Shown here piece by piece: positions 56,118 through 63,322 of a DNA stretch of 64,000 nucleotides. Below the pieces are notes generated by a model, which ran no database searches, had not been told where the DNA came from, and saw only the letters and a program-made list of their open reading frames with translations. This stretch comes from Clostridiales bacterium (GTDB taxonomy: Bacteria > Bacillota > Clostridia > Lachnospirales > Lachnospiraceae). The stretch covers positions 62,001 through 126,000 of the forward strand of contig JAQYAH010000005.1 of NCBI GenBank assembly GCA_029227635.1, written 5' to 3'. Each line of letters begins with the position of its first letter. Positions within the stretch are counted from its first letter, which is position 1. The position numbers were made by a program, and so were the translations under genes.

Positions 56118-56426
56118 ATGTACGCAATTATTGCAACAGGTGGTAAACAGTACCGTGTTTCCGAAGGTGATGTTATCCGTGTTGAAAAACTCAATGCTGA
56201 AGCTGGTTCATCTTATAAGTTTGACCAGATTCTCATGGTTGGCGGAGAAGAGACCAAGATCGGTACTCCCGTTGTTGAGGGCGCAAGCGTTGAAGCAACA
56301 GTTATGGGCGATGGCAAAGCTAAGAAAGTTATCGTTTATAAGTATAAGCCCAAAACCGGTTATCACAAGAAGAACGGACACAGACAGCAGTACACAGAAG
56401 TTAAGATCGACAAGATCGTACTGTAG
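56118..56426 (+). CDS. rplU: 50S ribosomal protein L21
   Basis: 102 residues from ATG 56118 after [43 protein letters not shown] C-terminus. An in-frame start at 56088 would overlap the leader. First of rplU-prp-rpmA. Confidence 0.96.
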   Translation: MYAIIATGGKQYRVSEGDVIRVEKLNAEAGSSYKFDQILMVGGEETKIGTPVVEGASVEATVMGDGKAKKVIVYKYKPKTGYHKKNGHRQQYTEVKIDKIVL

Positions 56427-56435
56427 TTTATTTTT

Positions 56436-56765
56436 ATGATTTCTATCACATTTTATAAAGACAATACTGACTACTACGGAATCAGGCTTATGAACCATGC
56501 GGGTTATGCTGAGGAAGGCGAAGATATCGTCTGTGCAGCAGTTTCCGCACTGGCTATAAACACTTTCAATTCAATTGAGACTTTCACGGAAGTCCCTTTT
56601 CTTGAAGAAGTGAGTACCGACAATGTGACTATCAGTTTCAGATTAACAGGTACACCGGATTTCGCTACTAACCTCTTAATGAAATCCCTTGAGCTGGGAT
56701 TACAAGATCTTAAGAACAATTACAGTCAGTACTTGTCCATTGATTATGATTTGGAGGAGGTGTAA
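56436..56765 (+). CDS. prp: Ribosomal-processing cysteine protease Prp
   Basis: 109 residues. MNHAGYAEEGEDIVCAAVSAL contains the catalytic His (NHAGYA) and Cys (DIVCAAVS). It cleaves the N-terminal extension of L27, encoded right after. Weak ribosome binding site; likely coupled to rplU. Confidence 0.93.
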   Translation: MISITFYKDNTDYYGIRLMNHAGYAEEGEDIVCAAVSALAINTFNSIETFTEVPFLEEVSTDNVTISFRLTGTPDFATNLLMKSLELGLQDLKNNYSQYLSIDYDLEEV

Positions 56766-56768
56766 TCC

Positions 56769-57053
56769 ATGATGCAGATGAACATTCAGTTTTTTGCCCA
56801 TAAAAAAGGTATGGGATCCACAAAGAACGGCAGAGATTCTGAATCCAAACGATTAGGCGCTAAGAGAGCTGACGGACAGTTTGTTCTTGCAGGAAATATC
56901 TTATATAGACAGCGTGGAACAAAGATTCATCCCGGAACCAATGTTGGTATCGGCAGAGATGATACTTTATTCTCAAAGGTTGACGGTGTTGTACGTTTCG
57001 AGAGACTCGGCAAGGACCGCAAGCAGGTTTCTGTATATCCTGTAGCTGAATAA
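56769..57053 (+). CDS. rpmA: 50S ribosomal protein L27 with N-terminal extension
   Basis: 94 residues. Starts [21 protein letters not shown]; the extension ending in FF before A is the Prp cleavage site of Firmicutes. Removal gives AHKKG..., the mature end that reaches the peptidyl-transferase centre. ATG 56769 after GGAGGTG. Confidence 0.96.
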   Translation: MMQMNIQFFAHKKGMGSTKNGRDSESKRLGAKRADGQFVLAGNILYRQRGTKIHPGTNVGIGRDDTLFSKVDGVVRFERLGKDRKQVSVYPVAE

Positions 57054-57070
57054 TATTATGTAATCGTTGA

Positions 57071-57107
57071 CAGGCTTCAAATCTTATGGTTTGAAGCCTG
57101 TATTTTT
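57071..57107 (+). terminator. Hairpin between rpmA and obgE
   Basis: CAGGCTTCAAA (57071-57081) with TTTGAAGCCTG (57090-57100), 8-nt loop, then TATTTTT. It ends directly at the obgE ribosome binding site, so it acts as a partial terminator that lowers obgE expression. Confidence 0.75.
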
Positions 57108-57119
57108 GGAGGAAATCAA

Positions 57120-58409
57120 ATGTTTGCCGATCGTGCAAAAATTATAATTAGATCAGGAAAAGGCGGAGACGGACATGTCAGTTTCCGCAGAGAGCTTTAT
57201 GTTCCCAACGGTGGTCCAGATGGCGGTGACGGCGGACGCGGTGGAGATGTTATCTTTGAAGTAGACAAAGGACTCAACACCCTCAGTGAATTCCGCCACA
57301 AAAGAAAATACAGTGCAACTGACGGAGAAGAGGGCGGTAAGAAACGCTGCCATGGTAAAAACGGTAAAGATCTTGTTATCAGAGTTCCCGAAGGAACAGT
57401 AATAAAAGATGCCGCATCCGACAGAGTAATTGCAGATATGTCCGGCGACTGCCAGAGAAAGGTAATTCTCAAAGGCGGTAAAGGCGGTCTCGGCAATATG
57501 CATTTTGCGACAGCTACCATGCAGATTCCCAAATATGCAAAGCCTGGCAAGCCTGCCCAGGAAATCGAGGTTAAACTGGAGCTGAAGGTCATTGCTGATG
57601 TAGGCCTGCTCGGATACCCGAACGTAGGTAAATCAACACTGCTCTCCAGAGTATCCAACGCTAATCCCAAGATTGCTAACTACCACTTTACTACCATTAA
57701 TCCTAATCTGGGAGTAGTCGATCTTGGAGAAGGCAGAGGTTTTGTCATGGCAGATATTCCGGGCCTCATTGAAGGAGCCGCTGAGGGACTCGGTCTTGGA
57801 CACCATTTTCTCAGACATATTGAGAGAACCCGTATGATGATCCATGTCCTTGATGCTTCCGGGTCCGAAGGCAGAGATCCTGTGGAAGATTTCTACACCA
57901 TAAACGAAGAGCTTTCCAAGTATAACACAGAACTTGCTCAGAGAAGACAGGTGATTGCTGCCAATAAGATAGATCTTTTCCCGGTAGAAGAGAGAGAAGA
58001 ACATCTGAAACGAATCAGAGAGGAATTTGAACCAAAAGGAATTCGTGTTTTCCCCATTTCCGGAGCAACCGGGGAAGGAATCAGAGAGCTTCTTTCATAT
58101 GTTTACAGTGAACTTCAGACTATTGAAGTAAAACAGATAGTGTTCGAACAGGAATTCTTCCCTGAAGAGGAACTTGTAGTCGAAGAGCTTCCTTTTGAAG
58201 CATATAAGGAACAGGAAGGTGTTTATGTTATTCAGGGACCACGTATCGACAAGATGCTTGGTTATACTAACCTGGAGTCCGAGAAAGGCTTCATGTTCTT
58301 CCAGAAGTTTATGGAAGATACCGGTGCATTTGAGACCTTAAAGAAGGTAGGTCTCAAGGAAGGCGACACTGTAAAGATCAATGGCTACGAATTTGAGTAT
58401 TTTGAATAG
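57120..58409 (+). CDS. obgE: GTPase Obg/CgtA
   Basis: 429 residues. N-terminal Gly-rich Obg fold (GGDGGRGGDVIF), G domain with P-loop GYPNVGKSTLLSRV and DIPGLIEGAA, then the C-terminal OCT domain, YVIQGPRIDKMLGYTNLE. It acts in 50S assembly and stress. ATG 57120 after GGAGG. Confidence 0.96.
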   Translation: MFADRAKIIIRSGKGGDGHVSFRRELYVPNGGPDGGDGGRGGDVIFEVDKGLNTLSEFRHKRKYSATDGEEGGKKRCHGKNGKDLVIRVPEGTVIKDAASDRVIADMSGDCQRKVILKGGKGGLGNMHFATATMQIPKYAKPGKPAQEIEVKLELKVIADVGLLGYPNVGKSTLLSRVSNANPKIANYHFTTINPNLGVVDLGEGRGFVMADIPGLIEGAAEGLGLGHHFLRHIERTRMMIHVLDASGSEGRDPVEDFYTINEELSKYNTELAQRRQVIAANKIDLFPVEEREEHLKRIREEFEPKGIRVFPISGATGEGIRELLSYVYSELQTIEVKQIVFEQEFFPEEELVVEELPFEAYKEQEGVYVIQGPRIDKMLGYTNLESEKGFMFFQKFMEDTGAFETLKKVGLKEGDTVKINGYEFEYFE

Positions 58410-58419
58410 AGGATGAATT

Positions 58420-58707
58420 ATGACTAGCAAAGAGAGAGCAACTCTTATGAGCATGGCTCAGAAAATGGATCCAATTTTTCAGATTGGTAAAAACAGCATA
58501 TCTCCGGAGCTTGTTGAAGCGTTGAGCGACGCTCTCGAGGCCAGAGAGCTAATTAAAATCGCAGTACTTAAGAACTGTGGTGACGATCCTAAAGAGCTGG
58601 CTCAGATCGTCTCAGAACGCACCAGATCCCAGGTCGTTCAGGTGATTGGAAAGAGGATCGTGCTTTACCGGGAAAGCAAAAATGAAAAAAAACATATTCT
58701 CAAATAA
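58420..58707 (+). CDS. yhbY: YhbY-type CRM-domain RNA-binding protein
   Basis: 95 residues. MTSKERATLMSMAQKM, IGKNSISPELVEALSDAL and the GKRIVLYRESK end are family features of this pre-50S-associated KH-like protein. nadD overlaps its 3' end by 26 bp. Confidence 0.93.
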   Translation: MTSKERATLMSMAQKMDPIFQIGKNSISPELVEALSDALEARELIKIAVLKNCGDDPKELAQIVSERTRSQVVQVIGKRIVLYRESKNEKKHILK

Positions 58708-59314
58708 TTCCCAAATCAGTATCGGGGTACTGGGAGGTACTTTTGATCCGGTTCACAACGGACACCTTGCACTGGCCAATGCGGCAAAAGAGAGCGGCCT
58801 GATTAGCGAACTCTGGTTTTTGCCTAATCCACTGCCTCCCCATAAGTCTCTGCAATCAAATTCCGCGTCGGTGGAAGATCGTTTAGCTATGCTGAAACTG
58901 ATTACTGAAGAATCTTTCTATAAAGTCTCTGACTATGAGATCACACATGAAGGTGGTCACTACACTTATGAGACACTGTCAGGTCTTGAGCATTTATATC
59001 CGGAATACCGATTCTGCTTTATTATTGGCGCAGATTCTCTTTTTCAGATAGAAACCTGGAAAAAACCGGAAGCCATCCTCCCCGGAAGAAAACTTCTTGC
59101 GGCGGTCAGGGGGGACCACGATTACGCCGATATTATTAGACAGATAGAGTTTCTAAATCGGAAATACAACTCAGAAATATGTGGGATAAGGATGAACAGC
59201 ATTGATGTATCTTCAACAGAGATCAGAGAAAGAGCCGCGAAAGGTGAATCTCTTAAAGGACTTGTTCCCTCATTGGTGGAAGACTATATTAGGAAAAGAG
59301 GATTATACCGTTGA
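58682..59314 (+). CDS. nadD: Nicotinate-nucleotide adenylyltransferase
   Basis: 210 residues from ATG 58682, inside the end of yhbY; an earlier in-frame start at 58646 gives an unlikely extension. VLGGTFDPVHNGHLALA has the HxGH site and MNSIDVSSTEIRER the ISSTxxR motif. Makes deamido-NAD. The yhbY-nadD-yqeK-rsfS order is normal for Firmicutes. Confidence 0.95.
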   Translation: MKKNIFSNNSQISIGVLGGTFDPVHNGHLALANAAKESGLISELWFLPNPLPPHKSLQSNSASVEDRLAMLKLITEESFYKVSDYEITHEGGHYTYETLSGLEHLYPEYRFCFIIGADSLFQIETWKKPEAILPGRKLLAAVRGDHDYADIIRQIEFLNRKYNSEICGIRMNSIDVSSTEIRERAAKGESLKGLVPSLVEDYIRKRGLYR

Positions 59315-59895
59315 GTAAGGAAAAAAGCATTCCTCATCCGGAAAAGTACAGGATTCTTGTAAAAGAGAGTCTCTCTGAAAAACGCTACCAGCATTCGGTC
59401 AAAGTAGCCGACACTGCAGCTTGCCTGGCCATGCGCTATGGAGAAAGTATAGATGCAGCTCTGATCGCCGGTTATTTACATGACTGCGCAAAAGAGATAG
59501 CCTTAGCAGATGCTCTTAAAATCTGCGAAGAATACAAAATGGAGGTATCTGAATCTGAAAAAAGAAATTATCAGATACTTCATCAAAAGGTTGGAAGAAT
59601 AGTAGCAGAACGTGATTACAATATTACTGACGGTAGAATTCTGGACGCTATAATGTATCATACTACCGGGCGTCCTGATATGAGCCTCCTGGAAAAAATC
59701 ATCTTCACTGCAGATTTTATTGAACCTCTTAGAAACAAAGCAAAAAGGCTGGACAGTATCAGAAATATAGCATTTAATGATATTGACAAAGCTGTCAGAC
59801 TTATATGTCTTGACACTATAGAGTATCTGACCAGAACCGGAATCGATTTTGACAAGCTTACTCTTGATACATGCAAATTCTATACACGAGAATAG
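59311..59895 (+). CDS. yqeK: HD-domain bis(5'-nucleosyl)-tetraphosphatase YqeK
   Basis: 194 residues from TTG 59311, four bases overlapping nadD. YQHSVKVADTAACLA, GYLHDCAKEIA (HD metal pair) and LHQKVGRIVA. Splits Ap4A, an alarmone, with metal ions. Confidence 0.93.
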   Translation: MSKEKSIPHPEKYRILVKESLSEKRYQHSVKVADTAACLAMRYGESIDAALIAGYLHDCAKEIALADALKICEEYKMEVSESEKRNYQILHQKVGRIVAERDYNITDGRILDAIMYHTTGRPDMSLLEKIIFTADFIEPLRNKAKRLDSIRNIAFNDIDKAVRLICLDTIEYLTRTGIDFDKLTLDTCKFYTRE

Positions 59896-59907
59896 GTGGA
59901 TCGGTCT

Positions 59908-60276
59908 ATGAATTTAAACAGTAGAGAAAAATCAAAAGAAATGGCTAAGATCGCATACAAGGCTCTTGATGACAAAAAAGCCATTGATATTCGTATAATT
60001 GATATTTCCGAAGTTTCTCCCATTGCTGACTACTTCATTATCGCTAACGGAAATAATCCAAACCAGGTAGCTTCTCTTACCGATAATGTTGATGAGTTCC
60101 TTGGAAAGGCAGGGTATGAGTGCAGCCATAAGGAAGGGGCGGGCGCCAACAGCTCATGGATTCTTCTGGATTACAATGACATAATTGTTCATGTATTTGA
60201 TAAGGAGAATCGTGGATTCTATAATCTTGAGAAAATATGGAATGACGGTAAGGAAATCAATATTGAAGAGCTTTAA
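59908..60276 (+). CDS. rsfS: Ribosomal silencing factor RsfS
   Basis: 122 residues from ATG 59908 (AGGTGG eight bases upstream; GTG 59896 rejected). YFIIANGNNPNQVASLTDNV and IVHVFDKENRGFYNLEKIW are the DUF143 blocks. It binds L14 and blocks subunit joining in starvation. Last gene of the obg cluster. Confidence 0.94.
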   Translation: MNLNSREKSKEMAKIAYKALDDKKAIDIRIIDISEVSPIADYFIIANGNNPNQVASLTDNVDEFLGKAGYECSHKEGAGANSSWILLDYNDIIVHVFDKENRGFYNLEKIWNDGKEINIEEL

Positions 60277-60287
60277 TATGATATGCA

Positions 60288-60317
60288 TAAGGGATATCTC
60301 GCGAGGGATATCCCTTA
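60288..60317. terminator. Hairpin between rsfS and lexA
   Basis: TAAGGGATATC (60288-60298) with GATATCCCTTA (60307-60317); little T follow-up, shared by the two convergent genes. Confidence 0.6.
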
Positions 60318-60339
60318 TTAGTTTCTCAAAATATCAAAC

Positions 60340-60951
60340 TCACATGTGTCTGAAGACAGCTACCACTTTGCCAAGGATTTCTACATGATCCACCAGAATG
60401 GGATCCATATCGTCATTCTCAGGCTGGAGTCTGAAAATACCTTCTTCTTTATAGAACGTCTTACACGTAGCACTGTCATCTACAAGTGCTACCACAACAT
60501 CTCCATTATTGGCGGTGTTCTTTCGTTCAACTATAACATAATCACCATCCATTATTCCTATATTGATCATGCTCTCACCGCGAATGCTCAGAATAAAGCA
60601 ATCCTCATGAGGGAGAAAGTCCTTAGGAATAGGATAGCTGTCAGTAATATTCTCTTCGGCATATATAGGCTGTCCGGCTGCCACCTGACCAACATAGGGA
60701 ATGTTGAACATTTCCTTGCGGCTCAATCCACTGTCGCCGTCAGTTATCTCAATTGCCCTGGGTTTAGTGGGGTCTCTACGAATGTAGCCATTCTTCTCCA
60801 AAGTCTCAAGATGTGCATGTACTGAAGATGTAGATTTAAGGTGAACCGCCTCACATATCTCACGGACTGCAGGCGGATAACCCTTACGCATTATCTCAGC
60901 TTTAATATAATTAAGGATCTCTTCCTGTTTCTTGCTAATCTTACCGGGCAT
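60340..60951 (-). CDS. lexA: LexA repressor
   Basis: 203 residues from ATG 60951 (GGGAGGTG upstream); the longer frame to 60990 includes the leader. N-terminal winged HTH (PPAVREICEAVHLKSTSSVH), cleavage site Ala92-Gly93 in VAAGQP, catalytic Ser127 (GESM) and Lys164. RecA-stimulated self-cleavage lifts SOS repression. The gene is divergent from the YneA-like gene; four SOS-box-like sites lie between. Confidence 0.97.
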   Translation of the reverse strand: MPGKISKKQEEILNYIKAEIMRKGYPPAVREICEAVHLKSTSSVHAHLETLEKNGYIRRDPTKPRAIEITDGDSGLSRKEMFNIPYVGQVAAGQPIYAEENITDSYPIPKDFLPHEDCFILSIRGESMINIGIMDGDYVIVERKNTANNGDVVVALVDDSATCKTFYKEEGIFRLQPENDDMDPILVDHVEILGKVVAVFRHM

Positions 60952-60980
60952 ATTAAGCACCTCCCGTAATTGATAACATG

Positions 60981-61009
60981 ATACTATCACAGGCTTATGA
61001 AAAAAGCAA
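60981..61009 (-). promoter_or_regulatory. lexA promoter
   Basis: Minus strand TTGCTT (61009-61004), 17-bp spacer, TAGTAT (60986-60981). SOS box A touches the -35. Confidence 0.55.
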
Positions 61010-61019
61010 ACAAATGTTT
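61008..61019. promoter_or_regulatory. SOS box A
   Basis: AAACAAATGTTT; fits the inner AACnnnnGTT of the Firmicute SOS box GAACNNNNGTTC. It overlaps the lexA -35. Confidence 0.6.
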
Positions 61020-61020
61020 C

Positions 61021-61032
61021 GAAAATATGTTC
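61021..61032. promoter_or_regulatory. SOS box B
   Basis: GAAAATATGTTC; seven of eight consensus positions. Confidence 0.6.
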
Positions 61033-61041
61033 GATTTTAGA

Positions 61042-61070
61042 TTGACAAACATTTGTTCGGTATATATAAT
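61042..61070 (+). promoter_or_regulatory. YneA-like gene promoter
   Basis: Perfect TTGACA (61042-61047), 17-bp spacer, TATAAT (61065-61070). SOS box C lies in the spacer. Confidence 0.85.
61047..61058. promoter_or_regulatory. SOS box C
   Basis: AAACATTTGTTC; seven of eight, placed inside the promoter spacer, so LexA would block RNA polymerase. Confidence 0.75.
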
Positions 61071-61082
61071 GGTATTACAGAC

Positions 61083-61094
61083 GAACAAGTGTTC
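61083..61094. promoter_or_regulatory. SOS box D
   Basis: GAACAAGTGTTC matches GAACNNNNGTTC perfectly, just after the predicted TSS. Confidence 0.85.
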
Positions 61095-61122
61095 CTGAGT
61101 TATCGTAGACGGAGAGAAGATT

Positions 61123-61515
61123 ATGAGAGCGGTCAATAAACACTCAACATATACCAGAAGACCTTCAGGAAGAAGTCATCGACGCAGGAGAGTATCCATA
61201 TCTAAGATATTTGCGGCTTTGATTATCTTCGCAGTTATTGTATCAGCAGGAATAACCCTGAAAGCTTTTGTAAGCTCAGCAAGTGAAGGTGACAATCCAG
61301 ATCGAGTAATCTGCTATAAACAGATTGACGTTGAATATGGCGACTCTGTATGGAGTATAGCTTCAGAGAATCTGCCTGACGACTATACGGATGTTCAGAG
61401 CTATGTTAATGAGATATTAAGCATTAACAATTTTCCCAGTGATATTAAGCTAGCTGAAGGCTCACAGATCATTATTCCTTATTATCATACAGTTACAGCT
61501 TCAACCCTTAAGTAG
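61123..61515 (+). CDS. yneA: YneA-like LysM protein, SOS-induced division suppressor
   Basis: 130 residues from ATG 61123 (GGAGAG upstream). A basic N-terminus (RRPSGRSHRRRR), one membrane span at about 28-48, then a single LysM domain (63-120; YGDSVWSIASENLP). In B. subtilis yneA is divergent from lexA and its product blocks septum formation during DNA damage; this gene has the same place, architecture and SOS control. Sequence identity outside LysM was not checked. Confidence 0.85.
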   Translation: MRAVNKHSTYTRRPSGRSHRRRRVSISKIFAALIIFAVIVSAGITLKAFVSSASEGDNPDRVICYKQIDVEYGDSVWSIASENLPDDYTDVQSYVNEILSINNFPSDIKLAEGSQIIIPYYHTVTASTLK

Positions 61516-61560
61516 ATCCATTAGTTTTTACATATTAGAAGAGAGTCTTTTATATTTAAC

Positions 61561-61616
61561 AGCCCGCTGTAGGCATTACATAGCACCTAGTATTATGTAA
61601 TCAGTCGAAGCGGGCT
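61561..61616. repeat. Nested inverted repeat (cruciform) before XerS-like gene
   Basis: Outer arms AGCCCGCT (61561-61568) and AGCGGGCT (61609-61616); inner arms ATTACATA (61575-61582) and TATGTAAT (61594-61601) around an 11-bp centre. No T tract follows, so it is a poor terminator. The wider gap 61516-61748 holds this, a promoter and nothing else that I can see. Confidence 0.6.
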
Positions 61617-61666
61617 CTATAAGAAATACATATCTATACGACAAATCTCAATTTTTCCAAAAGATA

Positions 61667-61695
61667 TGGACGGATTTAAGCCATTATGCTATAAT
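61667..61695 (+). promoter_or_regulatory. Recombinase gene promoter
   Basis: TGGACG (61667-61672), 17-bp spacer, TATAAT (61690-61695). Confidence 0.55.
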
Positions 61696-61748
61696 TAACC
61701 GGTAATTATCAGGTTGTATTGTCTATTTGTTTTTCAGAGGTGATACTT

Positions 61749-62807
61749 ATGGCTAGGGATCTAACCTATGCAGAACAGACATCAGTAAATAACACCTTGC
61801 GGCTTCGAGATCTGCTTAAAGGACTTCCACCTTTTGCAAAAGATTATTTCAGAGCAATTGAACCAACTACATCCAATAGAACCCGTTTATCTTATGCATA
61901 CGATATAAGGTTGTTTTTTAAGTTCTTGATTGAAAACAATCCAGCATATCGAAACTACAGTCTCACTGACTTTAAGGTTGAAGATCTGAATAAGCTGGAT
62001 GCACTCGATATTGAAGAATATCAGGAATACCTCAAGGTTTACACTGACACTTCTGACAAGATGGTTACCAACGGCGAGAAGGGACTTTCTCGTAAAATGT
62101 CTGCTCTTCGCTCCTTCTACAAGTACTATCACAAGCACGGTATTATTGAGAATAATCCTACCCTCCTTGTGGATATGCCAAAATTGCATGAGAAAGCAAT
62201 AATAAGACTGGATAATGATGAAATCGCTATGCTATTAGATCACATAGAACAGCGTGGTAATTCTCTTACCGGTCAGGCCAAAATCTACCATGAGAAGAAT
62301 AAATGCCGGGATCTGGCGATAGTAACAACGCTGCTTGGCACCGGTATTCGTGTTTCAGAGCTTGTTGGTCTTGATATCAATAATGTGAACTTTAAGAATA
62401 ACGGACTTACCGTTACCCGCAAAGGCGGTAATCAGATGGAAGTCTATTTTGGAGATGAGGTTGAGAAAGCACTTAAAGACTATCTTGAAGAGAGAATGGC
62501 CGTAACAGCACTTCCGGGCCATGAGAAGGCCCTGTTTCTTTCCACTCAGAAACGCAGGATCGGCGTACAGGCCGTAGAGAATCTTGTTAAGAAATATGCA
62601 TTGGAAGTGACCCCGAATAAGCATATTACCCCACATAAACTAAGAAGTACTTATGGTACTGCACTCTACAAGGAGACCGGTGATATCTATCTGGTTGCGG
62701 ATGTTCTTGGACATAAAGATGTAAATACTACTAAGAAGCACTATGCAGCTATTGATGAAGACAGACGCCGTCTTGCGGCGAAGGCAGTAAAATTAAGGGA
62801 GGTGTAG
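61749..62807 (+). CDS. XerS-like tyrosine recombinase
   Basis: 352 residues from ATG 61749 (AGAGGTG five bases upstream; TTG 61719 rejected). SAM-like N-terminal core-binding domain, then catalytic residues: Arg in GTGIRVSELVGL, Lys in TRKGGN, HxxR in TPHKLRSTYGT, and the GH..Y pattern in LGHKDVNTTKKHYA. Length and pattern resemble XerS rather than the ~300-residue XerC/D. It may resolve chromosome dimers. There is no phage or integrative element around it, so it looks chromosomal. Position after lexA/yneA fits a DNA-damage group. Confidence 0.85.
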   Translation: MARDLTYAEQTSVNNTLRLRDLLKGLPPFAKDYFRAIEPTTSNRTRLSYAYDIRLFFKFLIENNPAYRNYSLTDFKVEDLNKLDALDIEEYQEYLKVYTDTSDKMVTNGEKGLSRKMSALRSFYKYYHKHGIIENNPTLLVDMPKLHEKAIIRLDNDEIAMLLDHIEQRGNSLTGQAKIYHEKNKCRDLAIVTTLLGTGIRVSELVGLDINNVNFKNNGLTVTRKGGNQMEVYFGDEVEKALKDYLEERMAVTALPGHEKALFLSTQKRRIGVQAVENLVKKYALEVTPNKHITPHKLRSTYGTALYKETGDIYLVADVLGHKDVNTTKKHYAAIDEDRRRLAAKAVKLREV

Positions 62808-62826
62808 GTGTGCACCTACGCCTCCC
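62797..62826. terminator. Terminator overlapping recombinase stop
   Basis: GGGAGGTGTAGGTG (62797-62810) with CACCTACGCCTCCC (62813-62826), one G-U pair, 2-nt loop; includes the TAG stop. On the minus strand it is followed by TTAATTTT, serving dtd. Confidence 0.75.
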
Positions 62827-62855
62827 ATTATAAATGTCCTGGTCGTCAACTTCTG

Positions 62856-63308
62856 TTAGAATCCTAACTCCTCAGAATCCAGAATCACTGTAAAAGGACC
62901 ATCATTAAGAAGGCGAATCTTCATATCTGCTCCGAAGGACCCTCTCTCAACAGTCTTTACCTGCTCTTTTGCTTTTCCAATGATATATTCGTATAGACTT
63001 TCTGCATGGTCAGGCTTTCCGGCTCTGATAAAGCTGGGGCGATTGCCTTTTTTGCAGTCAGCATACAAAGTAAACTGTGAAACGAGAAGCAAAGATCCAT
63101 TAACATCCGCAAGGGCTTTGTTTGTTTTGCCGTTCTCGTCCTCAAAGATTCGAAGACCTATAAGTTTTTTTAGCATTTTATCGGCAATAGTCTCGTCATC
63201 CTTGTCGCTGACTCCTATAAGTACCAGAAAACCCTTTTGAATCTCTCCGATAGTATTATTATCAACAGTGACTGAGGCTTCTGACACTCTCTGAATTACA
63301 AATCTCAT
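62856..63308 (-). CDS. dtd: D-aminoacyl-tRNA deacylase
   Basis: 150 residues. MRFVIQRVSEASVTVDNNTIG, LVSQFTLYADCKKGNRPSF (catalytic SQxTL) and the late NDGPFTVILDS (Gly-Pro pair). Removes D-amino acids from tRNA. Same strand as rluD, 14 bp after it. Confidence 0.96.
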   Translation of the reverse strand: MRFVIQRVSEASVTVDNNTIGEIQKGFLVLIGVSDKDDETIADKMLKKLIGLRIFEDENGKTNKALADVNGSLLLVSQFTLYADCKKGNRPSFIRAGKPDHAESLYEYIIGKAKEQVKTVERGSFGADMKIRLLNDGPFTVILDSEELGF

Positions 63309-63322
63309 AAGTAATTGTCTCC

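Noticed and set aside
61749..62807. Prophage or integrative-element integrase
   Set aside because: No phage, plasmid or conjugation genes, no tRNA attachment site, and both sides are core chromosomal genes.
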